The notes: generated by a model not told the origin, from the letters alone. A stretch of DNA of 64,000 nt from Epiperipatus broadwayi (GCA_028023455.1 JAQFVV010000021.1:682001-746000); one strand, 5' to 3'. Positions 1-13,049 are shown, counted from the stretch's first letter. Program-made: numbers and translations.

Positions 1-1333
1 TCCCTTTATATATACATTGAACTATGTTAATTTAAAATTTACATTCTAATTGTATGTAAATGATTAATTTACATATGATTTTGTTCATTTTGATTTGCAA
101 ATCTTAAGTGGGCAATATATAGATTTTTCTAGAGTAGTTAAATTGAAATAATTAAATATTGAAATAATCTGTACATACAAAAATTAATATATGATCTTTA
201 TTTACTATGCACAACACATTCCAATAACATTTTGTGTATATTCTTTTGGTTTATTGAGTTTTTCTTATTGTGCTGTGAATTACATTTGGAAGCTGATTAG
301 CTATTGGCAAATTATGGTTTATTATACCTGCATACATATAATATACACTGAATTGGTGCTATATTTTTAAAAAAATTAAACATATTGTAAATATTATTTA
401 CTGTACAAATTCAATCTTTGCTGTTCAGCTATGGAAATTTATCACATGTTATGGTGTAGTTAAAATTATTAAAATTTTAGTGTTTGCATTTCTGAATAGA
501 TTTGCATATTAATTATATGTTCCATTGCATTTATGCTATTAAAAATGATGGACCTGTCATTAGTTGGTTGTATTTGATATAAAATTACTTTATAATTTGC
601 ATATTTATAAATATATTCATAAATATGAAAATTGTATTATTATATGCTTTGTTCTGTTTTAACTATTCAATACATTGAAAATACTATTAGTTGTAGTGAT
701 TGTATTTGTTGCAAAAAAATTATGTAAATTTCAAATTATGAATAAATTCATAGATATCTGAACTAGTTATATATTGTATTGTATTTAAGCTATTGAAGAT
801 GCTGGAAATGACTTAAACTACCTGCAGTGATTGTGTTTGCATATGTTTGAATATATTTATGGATTGTCAAATTAGATGGACTTTGTAAATAGGGTAAACC
901 AAAAATGGTCAATATGTTGTAATCTACCTGTAATGATTATATTTATATTTGTAGTTATACGACTAGACTATTTTCATTGTGGAGTTGAATTGTAAATGGT
1001 TTTAGGAAAAAAAAATCAAATTTTATTTAAAATTTTCCAAATATATTCTACTGTTACTATTAACATCCAGGTTAGCATAGAGAACATTTCGAATAATAGT
1101 TATTATCTTTTCTAATTGTTTTTGGTTTGATCAGTAATAGTGCTAATCTCAAGATTGAATAAGTGAATAGTTTATTGATTAGAATATAACCTTAAATTCA
1201 GTATACATGAAACCAAATGTCATCAGTTCAATTTTTATGTTATGAGTTTCTCTGATCAGGTCAAACAATATCCAAAGAAGATGGAAATTAATATTGATAT
1301 GTATGGAACAGATATTAATCTAGGCAGCCATAC
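1..1333. other. AT-rich DNA, no gene seen
   Basis: No coding frame, RNA gene or clear mobile element is visible. The plus strand is T- and G-rich here, unlike the next block. There may be a very degenerate tandem repeat of about 255 bp: a phrase like TTGCATTTATGCTATT recurs near 526 and 781, each followed by a similar stretch. I cannot test the significance by eye. Confidence 0.5.
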
Positions 1334-1395
1334 AAAAGATTTTTGATAACTTAACAGTGAATTTGTTACTCAGATTTTATATATATATATATATT
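1334..1395 (+). repeat. 62-bp segment shared with array 1
   Basis: This segment, from AAAAGATTTTTGATAACTT through an (AT)n run, is repeated almost exactly at 5977-6037, where it interrupts the first 390-bp repeat array. The near identity over 4.6 kb indicates a recent copy event or a short mobile unit ending in an AT microsatellite. Confidence 0.8.
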
Positions 1396-4300
1396 GTACC
1401 CTCACTTCCAGAAATATATAATATAACTTCAAATATGACTAGCTCAATTAAATCGTTATGCTCGGCTAAAATATGTATAACTATTATTAATATATTTTTA
1501 TAATACTATATCTTATCAGATTTAGTACAACTAACAGAAAATTAATATGGTTCAATATCATGCATTAATTAAATAAGTATTTATTAAATCATGAGACTAT
1601 GAAGTGAAGTTACAAGTGGTAATATGAATTTACATTGAGCCTATGTCTTCTAAGACATTATCTCAATGGCATAAGAATACTATTACCTCTTTATTATCTC
1701 ACTAATACATCTATAGCACTCCTATGTCTTTTATAAAAATTAACTAACTTCAATAATAGTAATAAATAAATCTCAATCTTTTATCAAAGAAATATAACTA
1801 AATAATCTCAGGTTCTTTTAATTATCTTAAAGTAATAATACTTCTTGCAGATAGGCATGATAAGGGATTTAATATCAAACCTAACTACACCTAACTTATA
1901 ATAATAATAAATAACTAATAATAATAATCTCTAGTGTATAAGTTAACCTCATCTATTTTATTATACTACTAATCATTAAGGAAAACAAGTAAATCATCTA
2001 CATGTCTTTTATCTTCATATAGTATCTTAATTAAGAATATAATAAAATCTTATAATTTAATAATATGTGGCAATAAATAATATTATACTCTTATATTGTG
2101 TATTATAATTATTTCATGACCATTATAACATAATATGTTAATGTTAATGAATTTTTATAAATTATATTAAGAAAATACTGTATTTCTTTTTTTAAAAAAA
2201 ATAATAATTTAATTCATATTGTGCAAATATTATGTTTTATTCAAATTATCTGTTGTCAAATGCTGTGGTGCAAAATAATGAATTCGACACACTTTTAAAA
2301 CAACTTAAACAAATTTATTTACATCAACTTTAATAAACAACTTATATACATTATTTACATTATAAGTGGAAATCAAGAAAAATAAAATAAGAAAAATAAT
2401 AATAATACAAGATTCTTACATTGTTGTTATTTCTATAATCCAAAATAAATAATCCATACATTTCTTAAATGTTTTATTAGTAACATGTAATTGAGTCTAT
2501 GAACTTATATTTTACTAGATATCATTTATAATCACTTAGTACAATAGAAGGCTTTTATGTAAAATATCACTTATGTAGCACATGTAAAATAAACAAACTT
2601 TAATAATTAAAATGCTACTCCATTTAAGTATTCTAGCTATTTCTATTATAATGTAGCTATTATGTATTACATTTATTATTAGCATTAACTAAATATCAAC
2701 TAATGTATAGATTGATATAACTTTGTAATATTATGTGACTTTTATTGATTACATAATTATTTACTTCATTCTGATGTAATTTCATAATATATGTCTTACC
2801 AAAATATGCAATACATATATGTTCTTTTCTTAAAATAATATTTTAAAATTATTCAACAATTTTGTGAAGACAAAATTTTTATTTATAAATTACCAATTTT
2901 TATAAAGTTATTATATTAAAATAAAATTCTATGATTCTTTTCCATTTAAACTACTATTCTTCTCTACTTGTTATTCCTATTCCCTCTTAATAAAATCTTA
3001 TCTTCAAGTATCATTCTAATCTTATTTAACTTCAGTATCAGCTTACCAATTTTTTAAAAAAAATGACTATCCAAACTCTCTTATATCTCATCATCTATAT
3101 ATGATAAACTCTTCAAACAAAATATAAATTTCTATATAAAATTAATTTAACTTGTCTAATAAAAAAAATAAAAATATAGATATATTTTTTACCTCTTACT
3201 AACTTGAAAATAAATATAAATGACTCATACTAATATAATAAATCAAATTCCTAATATTGTAACAGAAAAAAATTAAAGTGTATTCATAAAAGAATCATAT
3301 AATTATTTCTGGATAACTCTTATTACGTTGTAATAAATTTATATTGTAAAATAAAGTATGCATATTAAAATAAAACTATTATTGATAATATTATGCGTGT
3401 ATGTTCTTTAAATATTTATACATTCACTCAACAATCAAATAATATTTGGTTTATCTAAAGAAAACAAAGCAAAATACATTAAATTATTAATATTATATAA
3501 TTATTACCATAAATGATACTCCAATTTATAATCAGCCAAACGATGTCCTCCAGGATTATAGCTTTACAAAAATAATATCACATTTATACTCAACAATTAT
3601 TCTTAAAATATTACGTGTTGTAAAATTATATAAAAAAATAAACTTTATGAAATTAAGTGTTATATTATTATGTAGTTACTTTTAAAATGTACCTCTCTTA
3701 TCTCTAATAGATCAATAAATAATTAAATATCTATGTTAGTTAAGAAAACAAAATATGTTACATAAAATCCAACGGTGTCTTCTTTCCACCCACAATTGTT
3801 CTTTTTTCCTAGGCACAACATTTTACCAACATCACATCCTTTTCCGGTACATCACGTGTTTAAACAGTTTTTATGAAATAAATGGAAAACGTTTTTTTTT
3901 TTAAAAAAAATAAGATAAAATAAGTTCCACCATAAAGAAACAAAATAATAATTAAAACAGTTTATAGGATCCGGATTTATTTAAAAGTTATTATCTTCCT
4001 AGGATTAATCAATAGTTAAATGTTTAATTTAAGTTTTTATAAAAAAATTGACTTGGATATCCACGTATACTTCTATGCGCATTTCTTAAAATATTCAGCA
4101 AAACATTTTTTAAATTTTTCTATATAACCAGCATATAGAATTTAAATATTATAACGTTTTTTATAAGTATTTATTTATCAATTAAATTTCCGAATTATCA
4201 GTTTTTTTAAAAGCTATCAACATCTAGTCTTTTAAATAACAAAGACTTAATAAGGCAAGTATTTCTGCAATTATTATTAACTTCCATATCTTTACCAAAA

Positions 4301-5715
4301 GATATATTAAAATATATAATTTAAAAATACTTTCTTCATAAAGAAGTATTTATCTTTCTTTAAAATATTTGTTTATAAAAAATTAATTATAATCAACTTT
4401 TAAATTCATATAATGTCCAATATATTATTTTTATCCAACTAGTAATTCTCCTAGTTAATCCAGCGTTCACTATATTTTTAATATAAAGTTTCCAACACAT
4501 TTTATCATTATACAATATTTTCATGATTATTTGATAGTAAAATTGAGCCTTGATAGAGACGATCAATAGGGAACTATGAATAAATTAGCACTGCATATTA
4601 AACGGTAAACTTTTATAAAATTATTTAAAACTACTCTCTTATAAATTAAGAAACTATTACGAGAGCGTCTATAATTTTTACTTAGCTATATTTAATAGCA
4701 CACTTCACTTAAAAGAAATTCCAATCACCCTCTGAACAATTGAACCTCGGTTTTTATACCGGAAGAAATTACCCACTTGATTGGTAAATTAAACAATCAC
4801 CTTGCTAGCCTATTTACATATCTTACCAACAATACGAAATTAAAAATAAATAATGACTTATTTAATATTTATTATTTATTACATTATTTAATTCTTAAAT
4901 TAATTTTTATCATTTATTTAAATCCATTAAACATTTTTTAAAAAGATATGTTTTACTTTATTTCACTTTTAACTTTTATAAGACTATTTTTCTAAACAAA
5001 CTAAGTCTATTTTTATTCATTATATTTTTTAAACAGTATTTTAAAAATCAGATTTAATATTTCACACCAATTATTTTTATTTTTATCTCGTGATAGCCAA
5101 TATAATATTTATAAATTTTATAATAGAATTTTAAAACAGTTTTGCAACTTTACTAAAAAAAACTTACAAGCATATGTGTACATATGTCTATCTGTCACCT
5201 GACTTACAACACAGATATAAACGCTTGTAATTATCTAAAAATAAACTAACAATTCAATTTTATAAAATAAATATTTTTAAAAACAAATAATATACTATAA
5301 CAACTTTCAAATAATAATTCGATATTATAAAATCAAATATTAATCTTCTATTATATACTTTTAATAACAAAAATATTTATATTCACTTACTAAATATTAA
5401 TCTCTATCAACAATAAATATCTGCATTTAATTTTAACTTGTCTTTTTTTAAAACTTTTAGCTTTAAACATTTATTTATAAAACTTATTAATGCAGTATTG
5501 ATCATGGCCAGTTTTCCCAACCATATAATATTATCATTTTTTTTTTTATTGAAACGTCTCTCTCAAATATTAGCACAACTTCACATATCAAATATTCATA
5601 ATTTACTTTAATTAAATTTTTTGAAAGATTATTATAAATAAAATCAACATCATATAGCTGAAATCTATCTTAAATTTAAAATTTTTTTAAATAAATTGAT
5701 ATAACAATTTATGGA
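1396..5715. other. AT-rich DNA, no gene seen
   Basis: About 4.3 kb with A- and C-biased composition on the plus strand and dense stops in all frames. Only simple AT-rich stretches and short homopolymers are visible. No tRNA boxes, transposon ends or conserved peptides were recognised. Confidence 0.5.
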
Positions 5716-6870
5716 GACCCATACAAAAGGGCACAATATATATATATATATTACTAGATGGAGCTTTACCAATATACAAAAGGGCACAATATATATATAT
5801 ATATTACTAGATGGAGCTTTACCAATAGCCCACTATCAAGCTTAGTTTACATAAACACTGAGAGAGATAGAATTCAATATCTCTTTCAAATTGTCTCCAA
5901 TCTTTAAACAATGGTTTTGAGCTAGTTAGATCACATCAGTAAAGGGTAGAAAGACCAGAAACTAGATCTAAACTCCAAAAGATTTTTGATAACTTAACAG
6001 TGAATTTGTTACTCAGATTTTATATATATATATATATTACTAGATGGAGCTTTACCAATAGCCCACTATCAAGCTTAGTTTACATAAACACTGAGAGAGA
6101 TAGAATTCAATATCTCTTTCAAATTGTCTCCAACCTTTAAACAATGGTTTTGAGCTAGTTAGATCACATCAGTAAAGGGTAGAAAGACCAGAAACTAGAT
6201 CTAAACTCCAACTCTACTAAACAGAATTTATGAAATTCATTTCTATCAGTTTGAAAGCACACATTTTTCAGATATGCCAGTCAAATAAACTAGATAACTA
6301 TATGGGTCTGAATTCAGATTAGTTTCACCATGTAGTAAAAGCCTCTGCAATCTATATCATTGCAAAAACCTTCAATGGTGCATTTATGATAAACAAAACA
6401 ACTTGCTATAGTTTGCATTTTATGTTACTAGATGGAGCTTTACCAATAGCCCACTATCAAGCTTAGTTTACATAAACACTGAGAGAGATAGAATTCAATA
6501 TCTCTTTCAAATTGTCTCCAACATTTAAACAATGGTTTTGAGCTAGTTAGCTCACATCAGTAAAGGGTAGGAAGACCAGAAACTAGATCTAAACTCCAAC
6601 TATACTAAACAGCACTTATGAAACTCGTTTCTATCAGTTTGAAAGCACAAATTTTTCAGATACGTAAATATCTTCAAATCTAGTCAAACAAACTAGATAG
6701 CTATATGGATCTGAATTCAGTTCAGTTTCACCATATAGTAAAAGCCTCTGCAATTTATATCATTGCAAAAACCTTTAAGGGTGCATGATAGTGGGCTATT
6801 GGTAAATTTCCATCTAGTAACATAAAATGCAAGCTATAACAAGTTACAAAATGTATAACTTGTTTTGTTT

Positions 6871-6900
<30 letters not shown>
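5716..6900 (+). repeat. 390-bp repeat array 1
   Basis: A unit starting TTACTAGATGGAGCTTTACC begins at 5751 (fragment), 5804 (broken after about 175 bp by the shared 60-bp segment), 6037 and 6425; the last two are 388 bp apart. The unit contains GAAACTAGATCTAAAC and a conserved tail with CCTCTGCAAT. A 51-bp stretch at the left edge (5730-5830) is itself duplicated. The right edge (6780-6850) carries the unit start inverted, so the array ends in an inverted repeat, followed by (AT)n. It is a diverged relative of the array at 60.3-62.2 kb: the second half of both units aligns clearly. Family not recognised; a tandem-repeat-bearing transposon such as a Helitron-like element is one possibility. 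Confidence 0.85.
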
Positions 6901-6907
<7 letters not shown>

Positions 6908-8003
6908 GTAATAGGTAAATATGTTTGATTAGTGAATTTCTGGTTGAACTCTATAAATAATCAGTCTTAATAGCATACAGTTATTTATGTAGTTTGATTC
7001 CAATATCTAATACGTTTTTCCATTAGTTTTTTATTAGCATTTTCATCAGCATTCCACTGTTTACTGCCATTGGCTTTAGCAAATATCTTACTGCTCACTC
7101 ACTATCTCTGACTTAGTCTAATTGACTTTGACTGCACTTCTCTTTTCTCTCTTCTCATAAAATTTTTGCAGCCATTTTTAATAAGTCTTCTAATTTGCAT
7201 AAATATTTCATTACTGTTCTTATGCAAATTAGGATGTCCAGATTAACTTGCATTTTGCATAATTTTATTTCTTTTCCATTTCATTATTTTTAGAATGACT
7301 ACACACATGTGCCCATGCAACTTTATTTATTTCACAAATCGGTCAATTCACTGCAAATATTACTTGAAACATTGCGTTCAGTATTAACCCACATACTACT
7401 ATTTACATTTAACACATTTTCAGGGTGACATTTGCATTGTACTGCCTGGTGACACTTTCTATAATATTTTGGATTATAGTATAATAAACTGTTATTTTAT
7501 ATTTGAATTCAGTAAATTACAATTGATTTTGTACATAAATTATGCTAAAAAATTATATTTGAACTTTGCAAATATTGGAAAAATAAGTTTTTTATGGTAA
7601 CAAAGGATGCTTTCATCATTCAATGGTGAGTAGAAAGTCAGCATAAGACAATGGCTTTAGAAAATCAACATAATCTTCTTTGACTGAAATTTATTTTGAA
7701 AATGCGAACCAAATAAATGTTAATCTCTGACAAATATATCAAATCCTGCTTTAAAATATTAAAATTGCTTTAATATTTTTAAGCAGTTTAGTTTCACTTC
7801 ACTTATGGTTTGTAATCTATATATTGCACTTGAAACCCACATCCGTGAAGCTATATTATTATTACAAGCTAAGCAATGATAAAATTTTAATATTTTTAGA
7901 ATATCTCAAAAGATTTTAACACTGTATCACTAATAAAGTTTGGAATAGCTGACATACAGTTTGAATTTTTCTAAAAAACATTTAACAAGTGCAACTAGAT
8001 TTC
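6901..8003. other. AT-rich DNA, no gene seen
   Basis: No coding or RNA gene is recognised. The stretch 7005-7270 is pyrimidine-rich and holds a paired octamer inverted repeat, annotated separately. Confidence 0.45.
7190..7232. promoter_or_regulatory. Inverted pair of octamer (POU-type) motifs
   Basis: CTAATTTGCATAA at 7190-7202 is repeated as its exact reverse complement TTATGCAAATTAG at 7220-7232. Each arm contains ATTTGCAT/ATGCAAAT, the consensus octamer bound by POU-domain factors. The 13-bp arms are perfect and separated by 17 bp. A third related word, TTTGCAT, follows near 7252. In AT-rich DNA single octamers arise often, but a perfect 13-bp inverted pair is less expected. No gene is visible next to it, so a regulatory role is a guess. 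Confidence 0.3.
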
Positions 8004-8050
8004 AGAAATAGTTCAATATATATTTATATAAAAATGCCATCATAACAAAC
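8004..8050 (+). repeat. Partial terminus of TIR-flanked SINE family
   Basis: The string from AGAAATAGTTCAATATA through AAAATGCCATCATAACAAAC resembles the end of the element at 36213-36530 and the outer end of the copy at 57913-58244. No tRNA-like core is recognisable upstream, so this is either a fragment or a strongly decayed copy. Confidence 0.4.
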
Positions 8051-8864
8051 TTTATGCAAATTATATTTAAAATATCAAGTAAAAGAAAAAAAATGGACCA
8101 ACATATTATATATGCAGATGCATTTATGGTTCACAGATTACTTTGTAAAATCATAATAAAATTCATTTTTAAAAATAGTTTTTTTCTCTCTCCTTTCTTT
8201 TAGTTTTTTTAGCTTTAAAATGGTCATATTCATTTATGAGTGACTGTTTATTATTGTTGTTATATTTATAGTATGATCTTTGGAAGATGTAACCCTCCTT
8301 CCAAATGAAATATATAAGATTAGAATATATCACAGTTTGGTATTATTTTATTTGCAAGTAACTATTAAAACAGATACAAATGATAAACAAATACAAACTC
8401 TTGAAGAATTTTTCTAAATGTATAAAGTTAATTATATGGAGTGAAGGAAGTTTTTAAAACTACTAAAACAGTTTATAACAGTTTGGTTTAGATCAGTGGA
8501 TGTCAACCTTTTAGTATTTGGGATTTAATTTTCTGTATCAGCTTAAATCACTCCTCCCTTCCAATGATTCTTTGAAGGCCTAATATTTTAGATAATATCA
8601 AAATTTTTTGTGTTGCTTATATGTATTTACATAAATAATAAATAATTTAGATTATATGTAACTGAACAAAAAGCAACTGAAACTTCCAATGAAGTATATA
8701 ACTTAAATAAGCACTCAAAAAACAAATGATACTATCTATTCTTTTAGCACTAGTTGTCATTTTTGCTTAATTTATTTACATAACTTTAAATAAGGGAATG
8801 AAGTCACTCTGTTGATTACATGTGTTTGTAGAGTAGGTAATAAGGTTCAAAGCCAAACTTCAAT
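8051..8864. other. AT-rich DNA, no gene seen
   Basis: Nothing recognisable apart from short homopolymers. Confidence 0.45.
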
Positions 8865-8963
8865 TATTCATATGTCAAACACATTGACCATTGACCGGAA
8901 ATTGAATCCAGGCCAGCTGCTTGGAAGGCAGCTATGCTATCTGCTAGGCCACCAACACTTGTC
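8865..8963 (-). mobile_element. tRNA-Gly-derived SINE (minus strand)
   Basis: On the minus strand the element begins GACAAGTGTTGGTGGCCTA and contains CTGCCTTCCAAGCAG, the anticodon arm of tRNA-Gly(UCC), then a B-box-like GGATTCAATTTCC. It ends with the family's tail GTTTGACATATGAA. Mismatches in the acceptor and T arms and the extra tail make it a retroposed SINE rather than a working tRNA gene. Other copies are at 14708, 27451 and 28664. Box A and box B are recognisable but degenerate. Confidence 0.85.
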
Positions 8964-9155
8964 CTGTTCAGTTGCATATAATCTGAGTTATTTATTATTT
9001 ACATATATTAAAACCCATGTTTTCATTTCATATTTAAAGGTTACTAAAACTTGGCTTTGATCCTATGAATATTTCAATTGTATTTCATGTTATTTATTCT
9101 GTAAATACATATAATTAATCAATTGAATTCACTTTCTTAGTTAAAATTAATAAAA

Positions 9156-9379
9156 TTATTCAAACGGAAGTCAATCTATGATAGTGTACCTATTAAATAT
9201 GATAAATCTCTGCACATGCACTTGCCAGTAAGAACTCAATCTATGATAATTGTGCTATTTCTTAAATATTATAAATCTCTGTGCACTCAGCCTAACTGGT
9301 GAGTGAGTGCATGGATATTTATAGTATTTAAGAAATAGTGCATTGTCAGAGATTGACTTCCATTTGAATAATTTCAGAC
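9156..9379. mobile_element. Foldback (MITE-like) element, 224 bp
   Basis: The left arm starts AATTATTCAAACGGAAGTCA and the right arm is its imperfect reverse complement, ending near 9379. Pairing continues inward through a stretch containing TGCGCTATTTCTTAAAT-like sequence, giving arms of about 90 bp. A second, internal repeat of the phrase AATCTATGATA occurs in the left half. No coding capacity. Target duplication not clear. Superfamily not assigned. Confidence 0.7.
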
Positions 9380-10152
9380 TTTCAATGCTTTATAATAATA
9401 TATTTAAAATTAATAAGTAAACTAAGCATTAATAATAATAAATGCTAAAGGACATGTGGTATTGTCTATCTTTTGAGGTTTTATGTTATATAACTTATTG
9501 GAAGCTTCAATTACTTTCTATATTCAGTTGTATGTATTTACTATTTTTAAGGGTGTCATTTTATTATTATATTAACAGAATGTATCATTTCTTGTTTTAG
9601 TTTCAATAATTAGATTTTTTTTACATTTTTTAATATTTTTTTATGTATTTGTGCATACCTTTTTATTATTTCCTACTACCTAGGAGGTACATACTATAAG
9701 CTGAGAATTATTGGTTTAAATTATTTACTGCATACCACATTTTTGTCCTAAAACAGATACATAATATGATAAATTATTATTAGTGTTTTTATTTGGCTTT
9801 ATTTATTACATAAAGAAAACAATTCTAAGATGAAAGTCACACTAGATCTATAGAGAGAGAACAAAGCATTACAGTTTACATTTATAGATGTAAGAAATCA
9901 AAGTATAGCAAATTTTTCAATTTTATTATTTATTATAATAAACCCCATCCATTGTTAGGTTATGTATTGTAATACAATATTTTTAATGGATGTTTTAGCT
10001 GGAAATGTTTGATATGTGGAGCTATTCATTTATAAATACTTAATTAGAAAGCATTTAATCTAGAGCAGTAGCTAATGTATTTTAAATAGGTAGTTTGTAA
10101 ATTAGATAAACATACATAATATATTGTTATAATATTCCAGTCCAAAGAGGTA
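9380..10152. other. AT-rich DNA, no gene seen
   Basis: No recognisable coding, RNA or transposon signal. Confidence 0.45.
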
Positions 10153-10257
10153 AGCATTGTTAGCCGAGAGATCATTGCAGCCACCTTGCAAGTAAGTAGT
10201 TGTTTGCGGATGGTTGTGGGTTCATTTCCCAGATGATGCTATGACATATGAAAAAAA
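10153..10257 (+). mobile_element. tRNA-derived SINE, second subfamily
   Basis: Starts GCATTGTTAGCCGAGAG, contains the T-arm-like GTTGTGGGTTCATTTCCC, and ends ATGCTATGACATATG plus A-tail. It is flanked by a 13-bp target duplication with one mismatch: AAAGAGGTAAGCA at 10144-10156 and AAAGAGGTATGCA at 10255-10267. The region between the box-A and box-B parts is longer than in the tRNA-Gly-like copies, so it forms a second subfamily, shared with the copies at 18086 and 34042. Length about 105 bp. Confidence 0.85.
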
Positions 10258-11371
10258 GAGGTATGCAGTTATCTGGTAATTCTAGTTATTAAAATGCAAT
10301 GCTACTAAATGAGTTTTCACTTATGTAAAGATATACATAAGACTCTTGGATTCAAAAGCTTATGTAAAATGTTAAAACCATAAACTTAAATAAAAAATTC
10401 TATAAGTAAAAAAGAGTGCTTTTTATCAATACAGCTATTATTAAGAAACTAGTTATATACCTTTTATATTTCTCTAATGAGTAAGCTATAATTGCACTTG
10501 ACCTTTTTATATCTATAGTTTTCCAGTCTTGTTATCTTGAATTCAAAACATTAAGATTTGCAAAATTATTAAATCATTACTTTAGTTAGAGTAATCTAAA
10601 ATGGTAAAAATAATTTAATATACTTCTCCAATAAATGTAATAATATATACAAGTGCTTTAACATGCTGGTGAAGAAGGGAAAAAATCTCGAAAGTAATAG
10701 GTTTGGATTAATTTACTTTGATTGTTTTTGTTAGCACTAACAGTTTCTTGTATATAATAAAATGGTAAAAGTAAAAAAAAGTACTTTCTACCAATAAGTC
10801 TATTAATCCAGAATTTTGTGGCGTGGTATTTGTCTATAATGTAGTCTACACTTGCCTTGAATTAATTGTAAAATATTAAATACAATCTCAATGTACTTTC
10901 ATAGCTAAGTATTTTCCTTGCCAAAGGCAATCATTATATTAAAAACAATGAACAGAAATACATTGGTAAAGATTGAATGCACTGAAAATGCTTTATGGTT
11001 GTATTTAATATATTCAGTGTTTTCTCCGAGTATATTATCTTAGTATTGCTTTAAATTTGTTATCTTTCATTGAAGGCCTTATCACAGTTATTGAATTAAT
11101 TAATGGAAAGATGTACTGCTATCTAAATATCAAATATCTGATGGCTATCATGGAAACATCATTCATGAATAGGAGAAGAGTTAGACAGGGTGTATATAAT
11201 AATTCATGCAGAATTTAAATTTGTTAAGAATAGTGGTTGCTGATTTAGTATATGCTCACAGCCATTTTGAGAGCAATAGCAAAAGTAGATTGCTAAAAGA
11301 TAAATGTGAAATCATAATTAAACTAGTAGGTTACTTTAAAATATTTGTGAAAAAATGCATCTTGATTTCTT
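10258..11371. other. AT-rich DNA; weak diverged duplication
   Basis: No gene is recognised. Stretches beginning AAGTAAAAAAGAGTGCTTT near 10407 and AAGTAAAAAAAAGTACTTT near 10770 are followed by about 100 bp of alignable sequence, suggesting an old duplication about 365 bp apart. Confidence 0.35.
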
Positions 11372-11560
11372 AATTATTGATGTAAATTGTGATTTTGGAC
11401 TGAATGGTCATGATTGTATTGCATAATTGTATGAAAGTTGTGCATTAAAGTTTAGAATTATTGATGTAAATTGTGTCTATATTTTAGTCATGTGATTAGA
11501 TGAAGTGTAACTGTATAAAAATTGTGTTTTTATTTTTTAATTATTGATGAAAATTGCGAT
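11372..11560 (+). repeat. Degenerate 84-bp tandem repeat, 2-3 copies
   Basis: AATTATTGATGTAAATTGTG begins at 11372 and 11457, and AATTATTGATGAAAATTGCG at 11539, giving a spacing of about 84 bp. The intervening sequence is only partly conserved. No coding role is evident. Confidence 0.6.
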
Positions 11561-12380
11561 TTGTAACCACCATTTTTTTGCAACCATGTGTTAATGATCA
11601 ATGCCATTTATTGCTTGGATGTGACAACAGGATTTTTGGGGTGCTTCTTAGAATTCAAAATAGCCATGAGCACATACTAAAGCAGCATCAAATAGTGAAT
11701 AACAAAAAGTTTATTAAAAGGATATACATTATGCAGAAATGCATTTCATCAACCCTTGTAAATAATGTGAACTTCTGAAAATATTCAGTTGATGACAAAT
11801 AAAAAATTGTAAAATATAATACTCAATCTAATAAGATATTATATATATTTTTGATCATCAGTAGAAATCTTATAGAATGTGATTTTCACTCATTAACTTG
11901 ATAACTTTCATATTTATTAGGAATCATAGGATGTTTCCCTCAGAAAAAGCATAGTTGTTCTGCTTCATTAGAATGCAATGTTAATGTATATTTTTTTTAT
12001 AACATATGATTTTCCCATAATGCTTTTATTGACATTGTAATTGGAAAAAAATCTGAAGAGGTCAGTAACTTATGGACAGCTGCTAACATCTAAGACTTTA
12101 TTATTCACTAAGAAAAGATTTATTATTAAGGGTATTTTTTTTCTTGATGACACCTCATGTGAAACTCATTACTTACATCACCACCTAACAAAACTGATAT
12201 GGTATTAGAATTTTTAAAAATATTTTAATAATTATGAAGCAGATATTCTATTTTAAAACAGAATTTGATATATTTATTATAAATCAATATTCATTCATTC
12301 ACATTAGTAAAAAAACTTAAAAAGAATTCATTCAATTATTTGGAAGAATGTTTAGACAAACATCATAAATTATATTTATG
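11561..12380. other. AT-rich DNA, no gene seen
   Basis: A 74-codon open frame covering 11554-11778 has no recognisable motif and looks like a chance frame. Nothing else is evident. Confidence 0.4.
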
Positions 12381-12584
12381 TTCTATTGTTCTTAGTTACT
12401 GGTCAGTTTTTAAATATTTAAAAAGGTTAAATGTGATTTTTTAAGCATATTATTCATTTATAAAATTTAATTAAAAAGAAATTTCTATTGTTCTTAGTTA
12501 CTGGTCAGTTTTTAAATATTTAAAAAGGTTAAATGTGATTTTTTAAGCATATTATTCATTTATAAAATTTAATTAAAAAGAAAT
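12381..12584 (+). repeat. Perfect 102-bp tandem duplication
   Basis: The unit starting TTCTATTGTTCTTAGTTACT at 12381 is repeated from 12483 with no difference that I can see over about 102 bp. The perfect match in otherwise decayed DNA means the duplication is very recent, polymorphic, or an assembly artefact. Confidence 0.9.
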
Positions 12585-12827
12585 TAAGTCCAATTTATTA
12601 ACTTTTATATAAAATAGAGATTATATACAGTAGTAAAAAGTTGAGCATTTTCAAAAGCTCTCACCAGGTGGAATAATAAAAAATGTCAAAACTTGAAAAG
12701 GTTAATTCAAAGCATGCTCAAATCTTTTTTTGCTCTACTTTTTAAATAATCACAGATTTTATCTTTCTTAAGATTTTCAATTACCTTTACCTTCCATTTC
12801 CAAAGTCCTCATTAAATATAAGATTTT

Positions 12828-12905
12828 GTGCTAACCAAAATTAACTACATCATGAGAGAGTCTTTCAATGTAACTTATTCACATATGTAGTCCTTGGTTA
12901 GCATC
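12828..12905. repeat. Small inverted repeat
   Basis: TGCTAACCAAAATTAACTACAT near 12829 pairs with ATGTAGTCCTTGGTTAGCA near 12885 (a few mismatches). It could be a short foldback or a MITE relic. No coding capacity. Confidence 0.45.
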
Positions 12906-13049
12906 ATGTTTGTAGCAAAATTAAATCCAATTTTTGTCATCATTGGTATTTAAATTCTAAAAATAGAAAAGTTGAAAGATTTTAAGTTGTAAATATTATT
13001 CACAAGTCATTGAATCCATCACATCCTTTATTTTGCTATAAAGTTTTAA

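Noticed and set aside
5716-6900. CRISPR-like or satellite centromere array
   Set aside because: Units are about 390 bp with no spacer pattern, few copies and inverted ends; neither interpretation fits.
8812-9060. 82-codon plus-strand open frame
   Set aside because: It runs antisense through the tRNA-Gly SINE and its flanks and shows no protein motif.
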